From positions 1,364,001 to 1,428,000 of the forward strand of contig NC_018017.1 of assembly GCF_000243155.2 (NCBI RefSeq): a DNA stretch of 64,000 nt. The letters run 5' to 3'. A program made the translations under genes and the position numbers. The DNA comes from Desulfitobacterium dehalogenans ATCC 51507. GTDB taxonomy: Bacteria > Bacillota > Desulfitobacteriia > Desulfitobacteriales > Desulfitobacteriaceae. The stretch's first letter is position 1; each line of letters opens with the position of its first letter. This document shows positions 18,809 to 27,476 of this stretch, piece by piece. The notes under the pieces were generated by a model that was not told the origin of the DNA, did no database searches, and saw nothing but the letters and a program-made list of their open reading frames with translations.

Positions 18809-19654
18809 TTAGAAGGCAGGAACGACAGCACCTTTGTAGGTATCTTCAATAAACTGCTTAACTTCTGGGGAGTTCAAAGCATCTACTAATTTTTTGAGAT
18901 TGGGATCGTTTTTGCGATCTTCTTTGGCTACCACGATGTTGGCATAAGGAGAATCTTTGCCTTCAAGGACAATGGCATCCTCAGTGGGATTGAGGCCGGC
19001 TTCTAAAGCGTAGTTGGTGTTGATGACAGCTCCAGCAATTTTGGGGTCAGTAAGAGCGTGGGGAAGTTGAGCAGCCTCAATGGCTTGAATTTTTAGCTTT
19101 TTAGGGTTTTCAACGATATCCAATTCTGTTGCGGTGACACCGGCACCGTCTTTGAGTTTAATCAATCCGGCTTGTTCTAAGACGGCTAAAGCGCGGCCGC
19201 CATTGGAGGGATCGTTAGGGATGGCAATAGCATCACCGTCTTTGAGCTCATCGATTTTGGTTACTTTTTTAGAGTAGAAGCCCATAGGCTCAATATGCAC
19301 GGTGCCGATGATTGCCAGCTTCATGCCTTGAGCAAGGTAGGTATCCAGGTAAGGAGTGTGTTGGAAGAAGTTGGCGTCGATGACTCCGTCGTTAACGGCT
19401 GGGTTAGGAAGAGCGTAATCCGTAAAATCGACGATTTCCAGATTGATACCTTGTTCTGCTAATTTAGGTTGGACGAATTCAAGAAGTTCGGCATGGGGAA
19501 CGGGAGTAGCGCCTACTTTGATTGTCACAGGCTCATTAGCATTACCGGAGTTGGGCGGAGTATCGGCTTTTTGAGGGGTGCTTCCGCACCCGGTAAGTAC
19601 CAAGGATAGGGCTACTACGGAGCCGATAATTAAAGTCGAGAGTTTACGTTTCAT
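18809..19654 (-). CDS. metQ: methionine ABC transporter substrate-binding lipoprotein (NlpA family)
   Basis: Binds D/L-methionine outside the membrane and delivers it to MetNI. ATG 19654 with AAGGAGG 7 nt upstream is the start; the frame extending to 19792 is not a real N-terminus. The signal peptide ends with lipobox LVLTGC (Cys23). The mature protein has the NlpA blocks VGATPVPHAELLEF, VDFTDYALPNPAVNDGVIDANFFQHTPYLD and NDPSNGGRALAVLEQAGLI. 281 aa. Third gene of the SAM-riboswitch operon. Confidence 0.95.
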   Translation of the reverse strand: MKRKLSTLIIGSVVALSLVLTGCGSTPQKADTPPNSGNANEPVTIKVGATPVPHAELLEFVQPKLAEQGINLEIVDFTDYALPNPAVNDGVIDANFFQHTPYLDTYLAQGMKLAIIGTVHIEPMGFYSKKVTKIDELKDGDAIAIPNDPSNGGRALAVLEQAGLIKLKDGAGVTATELDIVENPKKLKIQAIEAAQLPHALTDPKIAGAVINTNYALEAGLNPTEDAIVLEGKDSPYANIVVAKEDRKNDPNLKKLVDALNSPEVKQFIEDTYKGAVVPAF

Positions 19655-19819
19655 TCTTATTTCCTCCTTAAATTCTTCTTTCTTTTCCTCTGAAGATACA
19701 CATGAAGACATTTCTGTGAGATACCCTTTAGAAGATATATGCTCAAGCCTTCTCCTCAAAGAACATGACGGGGTACCGGTATCGCCCGGCATGAATTTGA
19801 GTGAGAGCTTGGAACATGC

Positions 19820-20497
19820 TTAGTGGTGATTAATCCGGCGAGCCAGTTTGGTGCCAAAGAGTTGGACGAATTGGACGATGATCACAAGGATGATGACGGT
19901 CATAAACATAACATCGGTCCGAAAACGGTGTTGTCCATAGCGGATGGCGACATCTCCCAAGCCGCCGCCTCCTACGGCTCCCGCCATGGCGGTATACCCA
20001 ACGACACTGATGGTAGTGATAGCGACGCCTAAGACGAGAGAGGCTTTAGCCTCGGGTAAAAGTACTTTACAGATAATTTGCCAAGGGGAAGAACCCATGG
20101 ATAAAGCTGCTTCAATGACTCCATAAGGAACTTCTTTCAGTGAATTCTCCACCATGCGGGCTACGAAAGGTGCAGTGGCAATGACTAAAGGTACTATTGC
20201 CGCCGTTGTACCGATATAGGTGCCGACAATGGCCTGAGTGACGGGAATCAAGAGCAAGAGCAAAATGATGAAGGGTATTGAACGGAAGATGTTGATCACC
20301 GTCCCGAGGGTGCGTTCTATCCAGGGATTGGGTGAGATATGCTCGGGGGAAGAGATGACCAGAATAACCCCAAGGGGAACGCCCATAAGATAGGCCAGCA
20401 GAGTGGAGACGATAACCATATATAAAGTATCTCCCGTGGCAGGGACCAGAAGTCGATAGATGGTTTCCCAGTATTGGGGATTGGTAAAATCAAACAT
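19820..20497 (-). CDS. metI: methionine ABC transporter permease
   Basis: 225-residue inner-membrane permease with about five helices. The binding-protein-dependent transport motif is around the EAALSMGSSPWQIICKVLLPEA region, the EAA loop that docks on MetN. VGYTAMAGAVGGGGLGDVAIRYG is typical of MetI. It overlaps metN by 8 nt, so translation is coupled. Confidence 0.95.
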   Translation of the reverse strand: MFDFTNPQYWETIYRLLVPATGDTLYMVIVSTLLAYLMGVPLGVILVISSPEHISPNPWIERTLGTVINIFRSIPFIILLLLLIPVTQAIVGTYIGTTAAIVPLVIATAPFVARMVENSLKEVPYGVIEAALSMGSSPWQIICKVLLPEAKASLVLGVAITTISVVGYTAMAGAVGGGGLGDVAIRYGQHRFRTDVMFMTVIILVIIVQFVQLFGTKLARRINHH

Positions 20498-21512
20498 GCT
20501 TGATCACCTCCACTTTAAGTTCGCGCTGAGCAAGATATTGATGAGCTGAAGCCAACTGCTCGGGCTCTCCTTGCAGCTCCAAAGTCAGGGTGCCAAAGAG
20601 AGTGGAGCGGAGGTGGTCGATACTTCCGTAGAGGATGTTGGCCCGAACTTCACATTCTTTCATAAGATCGGCAATGATGGGGTCCGAGGCCCGTGAGCCT
20701 AAGAATTGGATGCGTACGATCTGGGAATTGGGATGTGTGGCCAGTTCACGGAGCAAATCCCCAGGCAGCTCATTAGGAAATACGGTAGAGATAAATTCTT
20801 TGGCAACACTGGACTGGGGGTGAATAAAAACGGATTCCACAGGCCCTTGTTCAGCGATTTTTGACTCATGGATGACGGCCACATCGGTGCAGATCTCTTT
20901 AACCACTTTCATTTCGTGAGTAATCATGATGATGGTTAAGCCGAAGCGTTGATTGATATCCTTTAAGAGATCCAAGATGGATAAAGTAGTTTGGGGGTCA
21001 AGGGCGGAAGTAGCTTCATCACAAAGGAGTACTTTGGGATTGGTGGCCAATGCACGAGCGATCCCCACTCTTTGCTTTTGACCGCCGCTGAGCTGGGAAG
21101 GATAGGCATAAGCTTTATCTTCTAAACCGACTAAGGGGAGAAGCTCCTTAACTCGTTCTTCTATCTCCAGTTTTTTAAAACCGGCAATCTCTAAGGGAAA
21201 GGCAATATTATCAAAAACGGTGCGGGACTGGAGCAGATGGAAGTGCTGAAAGATCATGCCGATCTTTTGGCGGGCTTGCCGGAGCTCAGGAGCAGACATC
21301 GCCGTCAAGTCCTGACCATCGATCACGATTTTACCGCCGGTAGGCTCTTCCAAGCGATTGATGCAACGGACCAGGGTACTTTTACCCGCGCCGCTTAAAC
21401 CGATGATGCCGTATATAGCGCCTTTGGGAATATGAAGGGAGATATCTTGAATGGCTACAACTTGCTCTTTGCGGGAGGTGTAAACCTTTGTTAAGTTCTC
21501 AATTCTAATCAA
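20490..21512 (-). CDS. metN: methionine ABC transporter ATP-binding protein
   Basis: 340 aa. Walker A is GLSGAGKSTL, the Q-loop follows, the ABC signature is LSGGQKQR and Walker B is VLLCDEATSALD. The last ~75 residues form the NIL domain (VRIQFLGSRASDPIIADLM), which in E. coli MetN senses cytoplasmic methionine and blocks transport. It is the first gene after the SAM-I riboswitch. Confidence 0.96.
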   Translation of the reverse strand: MIRIENLTKVYTSRKEQVVAIQDISLHIPKGAIYGIIGLSGAGKSTLVRCINRLEEPTGGKIVIDGQDLTAMSAPELRQARQKIGMIFQHFHLLQSRTVFDNIAFPLEIAGFKKLEIEERVKELLPLVGLEDKAYAYPSQLSGGQKQRVGIARALATNPKVLLCDEATSALDPQTTLSILDLLKDINQRFGLTIIMITHEMKVVKEICTDVAVIHESKIAEQGPVESVFIHPQSSVAKEFISTVFPNELPGDLLRELATHPNSQIVRIQFLGSRASDPIIADLMKECEVRANILYGSIDHLRSTLFGTLTLELQGEPEQLASAHQYLAQRELKVEVIKHV

Positions 21513-21549
21513 CGCTGTTCCTCCTCGTTAGGTTCTAACTCAATATAAT

Positions 21550-21580
21550 AAAAAACTCCACGAGGAAATCCGCGGAGTTA
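21550..21580 (-). terminator. SAM-riboswitch-controlled terminator
   Basis: On the minus strand, AACTCCGCGG pairs with the CGTGGAGTT side and is followed by TTTTTTATTAT. It lies just after the S-box aptamer and before metN. Confidence 0.85.
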
Positions 21581-21592
21581 TAGTCGGGTTTC

Positions 21593-21695
21593 CTCTCATC
21601 TCCCAGTATTTCCTGCAGGATTTAGCACCGTGCATTTTCATGTCGGTTGCCGGGTTTCATCGGGCCAGTCCCTCCACCTACTCTGGATAAGAGTG
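21593..21695 (-). ncRNA. SAM-I (S-box) riboswitch aptamer
   Basis: Read on the minus strand, the core is CTTATCCAGAGTAGGTGGAG, GGGACTGGCCCGATGAAACC, CGGCAACC, GGTGCTAAATCC and finally GAGATGAGAG, closing P1 with the 5' CTCTTATC. This is a textbook S-box. High SAM should stabilise it and terminate transcription ahead of metNIQ. Confidence 0.96.
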
Positions 21696-21741
21696 TTTAT
21701 TGATTTTTAGCCAAGTTTCAGTCGAAATCTTGATAGACAAT

Positions 21742-21771
21742 ATACTAACATAGAACATAGGGTCTTGGCAA
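21742..21771 (-). promoter_or_regulatory. candidate sigma-A promoter of metNIQ
   Basis: On the minus strand TTGCCA (21771-21766) and TAGTAT (21747-21742) are 18 nt apart, about 45 nt upstream of the riboswitch. Confidence 0.5.
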
Positions 21772-21850
21772 GTAATTTTTACAACAGTTCTTATTATGAT
21801 CAAAGGACATTTCTTTTTTAAACAAATTTTCTTAAGAAGGATTATGAATA

Positions 21851-21886
21851 TTGACAAGGACCTCATACTTTAATAAATTAAAGTAT
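21851..21886 (+). promoter_or_regulatory. yerC-hisZ promoter with palindromic operator
   Basis: TTGACA at 21851-21856 and TAAATT at 21874-21879 are spaced by 17 nt. The -10 lies inside a perfect palindrome, ATACTTTAAT-AA-ATTAAAGTAT, at 21865-21886. The same ACTTTAAT / TTAAAGT arms recur near the hisG promoter (33245-33264). Its placement over the -10 fits a repressor site. Confidence 0.7.
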
Positions 21887-21910
21887 AGAAGTATAAGGAG
21901 ATGATCGATA

Positions 21911-22249
21911 ATGAATGAATATAATGACGATGATTTTAAGGGAATTGATCAGCGCTTGCGTGATTCCTTAACGGATGCGCTTTTTGACGCTCTTTTATTA
22001 TTAAAGGATCGGGAAGAATGCTATAGGTTCTTTCAGGATATCGCTACGGTGGCGGAGATTAAATCCCTGGCTCAGCGCCTGGAAGTGGCCAAACTCCTTG
22101 AAAAGAATGTGACCTACACCACCATTGCTCAATCCACAGGTGCCAGCACGGCTACTATTAGTCGGGTCAAGCGGTGCCTGTACTTTGGGGCCGACGGTTA
22201 TCAGATGGTCCTGAAGCGTCTGGAGGAGAAGGAAAAGGAGGAGGACTAA
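21911..22249 (+). CDS. TrpR-family regulator, YerC/YecD type (probable HisR)
   Basis: 112-residue all-helical DNA-binding protein. The tail of the TrpR-like HTH is clear: VAEIKSLAQRLEVAKLL then YTTIAQSTGASTATISRVKRCL, followed by YGxDGY-like FGADGYQMVL. YerC-type proteins next to his genes are predicted histidine regulators. It is separated from hisZ by a single base and shares its promoter with hisZ, and the operator-like palindrome at both his promoters supports autoregulation and control of the pathway. Effector (histidine) is inferred. Confidence 0.85.
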   Translation: MNEYNDDDFKGIDQRLRDSLTDALFDALLLLKDREECYRFFQDIATVAEIKSLAQRLEVAKLLEKNVTYTTIAQSTGASTATISRVKRCLYFGADGYQMVLKRLEEKEKEED

Positions 22250-22250
22250 T

Positions 22251-23402
22251 ATGCCGCGAAGTTCTTTGGGCTTAAGAATCCCGGAAGGGATGCATGATAT
22301 TCTTCCAGATGAGTTAGCCTTACAAGAGCGGGCAGAGGCCTCTGCGCTGGATTTATTCAAAGCATGGGCTTATCAGAAGGTTGTCACTCCGACCTTGGAG
22401 TATGGGGCATGCATCCAGCCGGTCGAAGAAGAAGGGGATAGTTTCTTTAAGCTCTTTGATCGTCAGGGCCATGTCCTGGTGCTGCGTCCGGAGTTAACCA
22501 CTCCCATCGCCCGGATGGTCAGCACCCGGATGCGGGGGACTGCCTTTCCTTTGCGATTATGTTACGCAGCGGATGTCTTCCGCTATTCTAAATCTCATAA
22601 ACAAGAATTCAGGCAAGTAGGAGTAGAGCTTATCGGATCAGCCTCCCCTGCGGCGGATGCCGAAGTAGTCGCCTTAGCGATTGAAGCTCTCCGCAAAATC
22701 GGCGGAATGGGTTTTCAAATCAATTTGGGACATATGGGTATATTTAAAGGTATTATGGCTGAGTTGGGAGTTCCTCAGGAATTTAAATTCAGCTATCAAG
22801 AAAAGCTTGCCCGCAAGGATTTCGTGGGGATCGAAAGATTGGTTAAGGACTATGGTTTTGAATTCAGAGTCGAGGAGATTCTTTTAAAGCTTCCTCACCT
22901 TCATGGTAAAGAGGATATGTTGGATCAAGTTCTTGAATGGAGTCAGCAGCCCTCATTACTGGAAGCGGTGGATGCCCTGAGGCAGGTGTATCAATACTTA
23001 AAGGATTTCGGAGTTCAGGACTATGTGTCCCTGGATCTGGGGATTTTACGTGGCTTTAGTTATTATACGGGTGCAGTCTTTGAAGGCTATGTTCCCGGAG
23101 TGGGCTTCCCTGTTGTTGAAGGAGGGCGTTATGACTCCCTATACGGTGAATTTGGGGAGGATGCCCCTGCTACAGGGTTTGCTATCAATCTAAAGGCTAT
23201 CATCGAGCAAATGACCTGCTCCAATGCTGAAATCCCGGAAGTTCTTGTCTATGGCAGTGATGTTTCAAAAGTTATCGCTGAAGCCCGGAAACTCCGCCAA
23301 CCAGGAAAACGTGTGGAGATGTGTCTGGAAAGCTTTACACAGGAACAAGCTGTGGAATCGGCTAACCGCAAAGGAATCAAGGAAGTAGTTTGCGCAAGGT
23401 GA
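22251..23402 (+). CDS. hisZ: ATP phosphoribosyltransferase regulatory subunit
   Basis: Class II HisRS-like protein without tRNA-charging function that pairs with the short HisG and confers histidine feedback. Conserved pieces are GLRIPEGMHDILPDE, VVTPTLEYG, VLRPELTTPIARMV, QEFRQVGVELIG and LDLGILRGFSYYTG. Length 383 aa. It is translationally coupled to yerC. In this genome it is cut off from hisG by the accessory island that starts right after its stop codon. Confidence 0.95.
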   Translation: MPRSSLGLRIPEGMHDILPDELALQERAEASALDLFKAWAYQKVVTPTLEYGACIQPVEEEGDSFFKLFDRQGHVLVLRPELTTPIARMVSTRMRGTAFPLRLCYAADVFRYSKSHKQEFRQVGVELIGSASPAADAEVVALAIEALRKIGGMGFQINLGHMGIFKGIMAELGVPQEFKFSYQEKLARKDFVGIERLVKDYGFEFRVEEILLKLPHLHGKEDMLDQVLEWSQQPSLLEAVDALRQVYQYLKDFGVQDYVSLDLGILRGFSYYTGAVFEGYVPGVGFPVVEGGRYDSLYGEFGEDAPATGFAINLKAIIEQMTCSNAEIPEVLVYGSDVSKVIAEARKLRQPGKRVEMCLESFTQEQAVESANRKGIKEVVCAR

Positions 23403-23960
23403 TTCAATAAAAAGGTTTATGATGATTCCCGCTCTCCCATGCCTTGCAATTCCCCTCAAAAAAGCTATAATTAGAAATAGGTGGAAATTAAAAAGTCGCC
23501 GTGACCTGAAAGTGTTGGAGCACTTCCAGGCACGAGCAGGTGTGTTGGCACCTACACGTAACAGTCAAGCTGTCCACGACGACATTCTTATTATACAACG
23601 CTGCCCGTTTCTGCACAAGCAAAGTGCCTGTGCTGCGGGTGAGGTGGGTATAGTGGGATGGGGCGGGGAGCAGACTGTGCGGCTTCACGCAGCAGGAGAT
23701 TCAGCCTATTCCTGACCCTGGCAGCGGAAAGGAACTGTTCGCATACCGGTTATGCGGATTGCTTTTCTGTTTACAGCCGGTTTGCTTCCGGTTGAACGGG
23801 GTTAGGTGTTTAGGATTCAGCAGATAACGAAGCATAGCGCATGTGTAGGGTGAAAAAAACCTCGCATGTGCTTTTTAATTTCCCCTATAAAAGCAGACGG
23901 CAGGACCGGGTCAAGACCTGGAGCCTTGCCGCTGCTTGAAATAGGGGGGTATAGATTAAA
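23403..23960. other. left edge of accessory island, non-coding
   Basis: No protein I can support. The G+C-rich block 23490-23700 has open frames on both strands, but they carry no ribosome site and no recognisable family. The segment 23840-23950 leads into the small element ORF and has a GGGGGG ribosome-site-like run at 23943. Confidence 0.4.
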
Positions 23961-24128
23961 ATGACGGATTATGAAAAGATGTATTTTCAACTGGCGGCTA
24001 AAGTCGCCGATGTCATGGATATCCTTTTAAAAGCGCAGCAGGAGGGCGAAAAGGAATTCATGGACGGGGAGAGTCTTTCGAAGGGGAAAGTCATGGTCAT
24101 TCCGGATGAACGCGGTGAGTGTGACTAA
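23961..24128 (+). CDS. small mobile-element ORF (55 aa)
   Basis: Starts MTDYEKMYFQLAAKVADV and ends VIPDERGECD, a type of short protein found ahead of recombinases in clostridial elements. A G-run ribosome site lies 11 nt upstream. C-terminal fragments of the same ORF occur at 29271-29330 and 32934-33076; aligned residues include DI..., QEGE.EF..GE, and VVI.DE. This is the only complete copy. Function unknown. Confidence 0.6.
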   Translation: MTDYEKMYFQLAAKVADVMDILLKAQQEGEKEFMDGESLSKGKVMVIPDERGECD

Positions 24129-24177
24129 GGACGTTTGGGCTCTGATTAGTAAAGCGGAGGGAACGGGGTTTGTCCTC

Positions 24178-24215
24178 AAATGCGACAACGTTGTCGTGTT
24201 TGGGGACATGTTTAT
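24178..24215. repeat. palindrome sharing its core with 33077-33122
   Basis: TGTCCTCAAATGCGACAAC pairs with GTTGTCGTGTTTGGGGACA with three mismatches. The core GCGACAACGTTGTCGTGTT is shared with the right-hand palindrome. It lies 50 nt after the small element ORF. No T-run follows, so it is not an obvious terminator. Confidence 0.75.
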
Positions 24216-24305
24216 TAGGCTATTCAGGTTTTTTCTGCCGGTTTCTATAGGCTACTTAATATTGGCTATTACGTTAACGGTTGATCAGAAACTAAGGAAT
24301 GTAAG

Positions 24306-24506
24306 ACACTGAAAGCAGCAGGTCGGATCGAAATTCTTTTTGCATTGTTCCCGTTCAGCTACTATAAAATTAAAATCCAATTCAGGGATTTTTCCGATGG
24401 AGCCATCTTCTTTGATTAATTAGCTTAGGTTTGATTTTATTAGAGGAATCAGCTTATAGTCTTGTACCAAGAAGGTTTGGTAAGCCGGCCATACGTCAAT
24501 TGAGAA
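24306..24506 (-). pseudogene. decayed reading frame of unknown origin
   Basis: On the minus strand one frame reads DVWPAYQTFLVQDYKLIPLIK, a stop, then LIKEDGSIGKIPELDFNFIVAEREQ. It reads like protein but has an in-frame stop and no start. Possibly part of a transposase; I cannot name it. Confidence 0.35.
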
Positions 24507-24554
24507 TTGGGGGTTTAAATTGATCATTCTTCAACAATATAACGGTGATCGTTG

Positions 24555-24665
24555 AGACCATAATCCTGCTGTAACGTCAAAACGCTTGCTATAAGCGGGA
24601 TCGCAGGATTGTTGTTGAAATATGCTTTGACGTGAAAGGATGATGCTTTCACGTCTTTTCTTTTG
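24555..24665 (+). repeat. recombinase-leader sequence with hairpins
   Basis: GAGACCATAATCCTGCTGTAACGTC is followed by inverted arms (AATCCTGC / GCAGGATT and GACGTGAAAG / CTTTCACGTC). A second copy of the leader occurs at 29326-29430. It lies just ahead of the broken recombinase. Confidence 0.6.
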
Positions 24666-24729
24666 GAGTCCCAGGGGATTAAAACTGTAACCGGCAAAGA
24701 GGTTTGAGATACGAAAACGATTTAGAAGA

Positions 24730-25269
24730 TGTTGAAGAACGAAAAGTACAAGGGTGATACGCTGTTACAAAAGATTTTTACCGAGGACTTTATGACCGGA
24801 AAGAAAAGCAAAATTATTGGATAACGCTATCGGTATTACGTAAAAGACAGCCATCCGGCGATTGTTTCTGCTGAAGTGTTTAATAAAGTTCAGGAAGAAA
24901 TGGCAAGGCGTAGAAGATTAGTTTATAAAGAGGATGGCACAGTAGAACCCAGTGGAAGCAAATACAACGAAAATATCTTTTGGGGGATTTGCTCGTGTGT
25001 GTGATTGCTGAGCATCTTATTGGAGAAGAACAGAAAGGGGCAAGGTGGTTTGGAGATCTGCTATGAGGATGGAGGAAAAGAACAGTGACATGTTCTAATT
25101 CCCCTACATTGGATGAAATGTGGCTCAAGGGTGTCTTGGTGAAATGGTTTGCGAACATGGTATTTATGAGGAAGCTTTTATCAGGAATACCATTGAAAAT
25201 ATACTGGTTTTTGAAGAGAATATTTCAATTTGCTATGAAGATAAATTGTGTATTAATATCAAAGTTTAA
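24730..25269 (+). pseudogene. serine recombinase C-terminal remnant (frameshifts and stops)
   Basis: Readable pieces in changing frames are MLKNEKYKGDTLLQKIFTED, RYYVKDSHPAIVSAEVFNKV, QEEMARRRRLVYKEDGT, KYLLGDLLVC, WRRTERGKVVW and EEAFIRNTIENILVFEENIS. These match the Recombinase and zinc-beta-ribbon domains of large serine recombinases. The N-terminal catalytic resolvase domain is missing and at least three frame changes plus in-frame stops are present, so it cannot be active. Confidence 0.85.
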
Positions 25270-25471
25270 CAATATGAAAGGATTGTCAGGGGCGGTGAGG
25301 GCAATAATGAACGTGTTGAAATGTTCGCTAAATCATCTGTCATTTCTGTCCAGAATATGGCATAATATAAGAAAATTCTCATTCTCTGGTCATAAAGTAT
25401 TGTTTATAATAAACATAGGTCTTCATGCGATTTTATCAAAAGATGTTGAAGAAGGCGCAATAGGAGGTATT

Positions 25472-26122
25472 ATGGGAAGGCTATTTAAGTGGAATATGTT
25501 CTTCACGTCATTTCTTCCCTTGTGGTGTTCGATTATTTTAAGCGACTTTTGGAGTATCGGAAATCATGCAGTACTATACCTTGTTTCCCTGGAACTTGCA
25601 GGAATGCACTGGCTGTGTGTAATTAGTGAATTCTTATGGAAAATAAAGATAGAAGCAATCACGGTTATACTACTGATTATCTATATAATTATCAGTATTC
25701 ACCAAATAAACAAGATAATCAGTGAACAGGAAAGGGCTGCAAACCCAGAGCGTGGCACTATAAAAAGAGCTAAAAGAGCAAATAAATTAACCGCTGAATT
25801 TTTATTGGCGTATATCCTCCCAATGATAGCGTTTGATTTCAGTAATTTAAAAAGCATTGTACTATTTTCAATTTACTTTTCTGTGTTAAGTTTCTTATGC
25901 GTTAGAAACAGCAACGTTTATACTAATATTCTCCTTGAATTTAAGGGATATCGAATGTATGAATGCGATATAGAGTGTGGTGTTATGAATAGTAAGCATC
26001 TGTATACAGATTGCTTGATTATCAGTAAAAATAATTTAGCGCAGACAGTTCCACACGAGATAAGCTATTTCGATTTTGAAAACTATATATACATTGAAAT
26101 AGGAGATAGTGCAAATGAGTAA
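25472..26122 (+). CDS. KwaA-like membrane protein (candidate Kiwa defence subunit)
   Basis: 216 aa. ATG 25472 has AGGAGG 5 nt upstream; a longer frame back to 25085 runs through the recombinase relic and is not real. About four membrane helices occupy residues 8-150, for example FFTSFLPLWCSIIL and ITVILLIIYIIISIHQI. A Lys/Arg-rich loop (NPERGTIKRAKRANKL) lies between the second and third pairs, and a soluble tail follows. The stop overlaps the next gene's start by 8 nt. Kiwa consists of a four-helix KwaA and a DUF4868 KwaB, which this arrangement mirrors. The assignment leans on the partner gene. Confidence 0.6.
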   Translation: MGRLFKWNMFFTSFLPLWCSIILSDFWSIGNHAVLYLVSLELAGMHWLCVISEFLWKIKIEAITVILLIIYIIISIHQINKIISEQERAANPERGTIKRAKRANKLTAEFLLAYILPMIAFDFSNLKSIVLFSIYFSVLSFLCVRNSNVYTNILLEFKGYRMYECDIECGVMNSKHLYTDCLIISKNNLAQTVPHEISYFDFENYIYIEIGDSANE

Positions 26123-27053
26123 AGAATTTCTTTTAAATACATTTCGGAATGTTAATGGTGGTTCATACTCATGGAATTTGTATTTTCTTAAAATCAATCA
26201 TCGGTTTAGAGGTAATCCTTACTATGTCTACAAACACACATTTAGAAATGCTACATATTTATCGGATTACATATCTGCTTTGCTTGATTTGGTAATACAA
26301 TATCAAATCGAACCATTGGAATCTGTGCAGGATTACAACGGTGAAAATAGCAAGACTTCATGCGATAAATTGGATATTCATAACGATTTAATTGAAGAAC
26401 AATGGAGTGAGCTTGTTGGTTCAGTTGTCGGTGCGCCAAGAGAACAAATCACCGGAAAATATCAGGGGTATATTCTTGATGGACAGCCAACAGCTGAAGA
26501 ACTGCCACAGATCACTATAGTGAAGGCAGGAAATCCAATTATTTCTTTGGATAAAAAGAATTCAAAGGTGTTCAAACATACAGTAAATGGCGAATTAGAG
26601 CAACTCACAGATGAATTATGTCGCTTATATTTAAATGCCGACTTTTTTGTGATTGCAGATACTTTATATTCATTCAACCATAGTTTTGAAGGAATGTTCA
26701 ATCTTGAAAAAACATTGCATAGGTTGAAAATGCAGGCAGTTGAAAGCATAATGGGCACAAACGTATTTCAGGATGCAGAAAAAGTGCGTGGCTTTATGAA
26801 GAGTTATACGTCACCTAAAACATTTTTAACCTTAAAACAACAGCGAATGAACAAACTTCAGACATCGGAAGGACGAATTGAAATTGCAGAAAGGTTGAGA
26901 ATTAACACCACTGAATCTAATGATTTAATTATTGTTAATCAGGAGCAAGCCAATCAGCTTATTAAATATCTGTGCTATAAAATCTTTCAAGATAAGGAAA
27001 CAGATAATCTCATTGAAGTTAACTCTGTTATAAACGACAATGTTTTTGGATAA
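26115..27053 (+). CDS. KwaB-like DUF4868 protein (candidate Kiwa defence subunit)
   Basis: 312 aa, starting at ATG 26115 inside the end of the kwaA-like gene. Layout fits DUF4868: a divergent N-terminal half, then NADFFVIADTLYSFNHSFEGMF-type strand and FE motif around residues 185-205, and a helical tail with a lysine-rich patch (LKQQRMNKLQTSEGR). In Kiwa, KwaB is a DNA-associated effector recruited by membrane KwaA. No catalytic residues are identifiable by eye. The A+T-rich coding sequence differs from the flanking his genes, which suggests transfer. Confidence 0.6.
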   Translation: MSKEFLLNTFRNVNGGSYSWNLYFLKINHRFRGNPYYVYKHTFRNATYLSDYISALLDLVIQYQIEPLESVQDYNGENSKTSCDKLDIHNDLIEEQWSELVGSVVGAPREQITGKYQGYILDGQPTAEELPQITIVKAGNPIISLDKKNSKVFKHTVNGELEQLTDELCRLYLNADFFVIADTLYSFNHSFEGMFNLEKTLHRLKMQAVESIMGTNVFQDAEKVRGFMKSYTSPKTFLTLKQQRMNKLQTSEGRIEIAERLRINTTESNDLIIVNQEQANQLIKYLCYKIFQDKETDNLIEVNSVINDNVFG

Positions 27054-27217
27054 TAGAAAATTTAAAAATGCTGCTCGTAAAATATAGGTTACTTCAAATC
27101 ATTTGTTGTGTTTACGCCATGAACTTCTCTTAACATAGATAATACGAATAGCAATACTGCAAAGCCGGCTTCAATAAAAGAAATAGATATTAATTAGTTT
27201 TTTAAGCTGAGGTCGAT

Positions 27218-27445
27218 GTGAAAATTTCGTCTATGTATATTCAGAATTTTCGAAAGTTGTGGCAGTGCCGTATTGAGTCAGAAAGAAGACTACTTTATTT
27301 GCTGGTGCTAACAAAGCGGAAAAGGGTCTGCCATGGAAGCACTTGAAAAACTATTAGCGGGATGAAGTTTTGTTTTTAATGATCTACCAAAAGGTAGAAG
27401 AAAGCTGATTGATCTAGTTAAGGAGGGGCTTATATTTCCCTATAT
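27218..27445 (+). pseudogene. OLD-family AAA ATPase N-terminal relic
   Basis: Starts VKISSMYIQNFRKLWQCRIE, the usual opening of OLD/RecF-like ATPases. After a frame change it reads KTTLFAGANK (a decayed Walker A), then SAMEALEKLLAG, a stop, and FVFNDLPKGRRKLIDLVKEG. At least two frameshifts and a stop are present. The rest of the protein is gone. OLD-like ATPases are common in defence islands. Confidence 0.65.
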
Positions 27446-27476
27446 ATAAAATACTAATGATTGGCGGGGGAAAAGC

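Noticed and set aside
23490-23720. Possible gene or CRISPR-like repeats in the G+C-rich block after hisZ
   Set aside because: No regularly spaced repeat and no protein with a start signal on either strand.
24730-25269. Active serine recombinase
   Set aside because: The catalytic N-terminal domain is missing and the remainder has several frameshifts and stops.
25085-25471. N-terminal extension of the KwaA-like gene (129 codons)
   Set aside because: The extension is the recombinase relic in another frame; AGGAGG and ATG at 25472 give a clean start at the first membrane segment.
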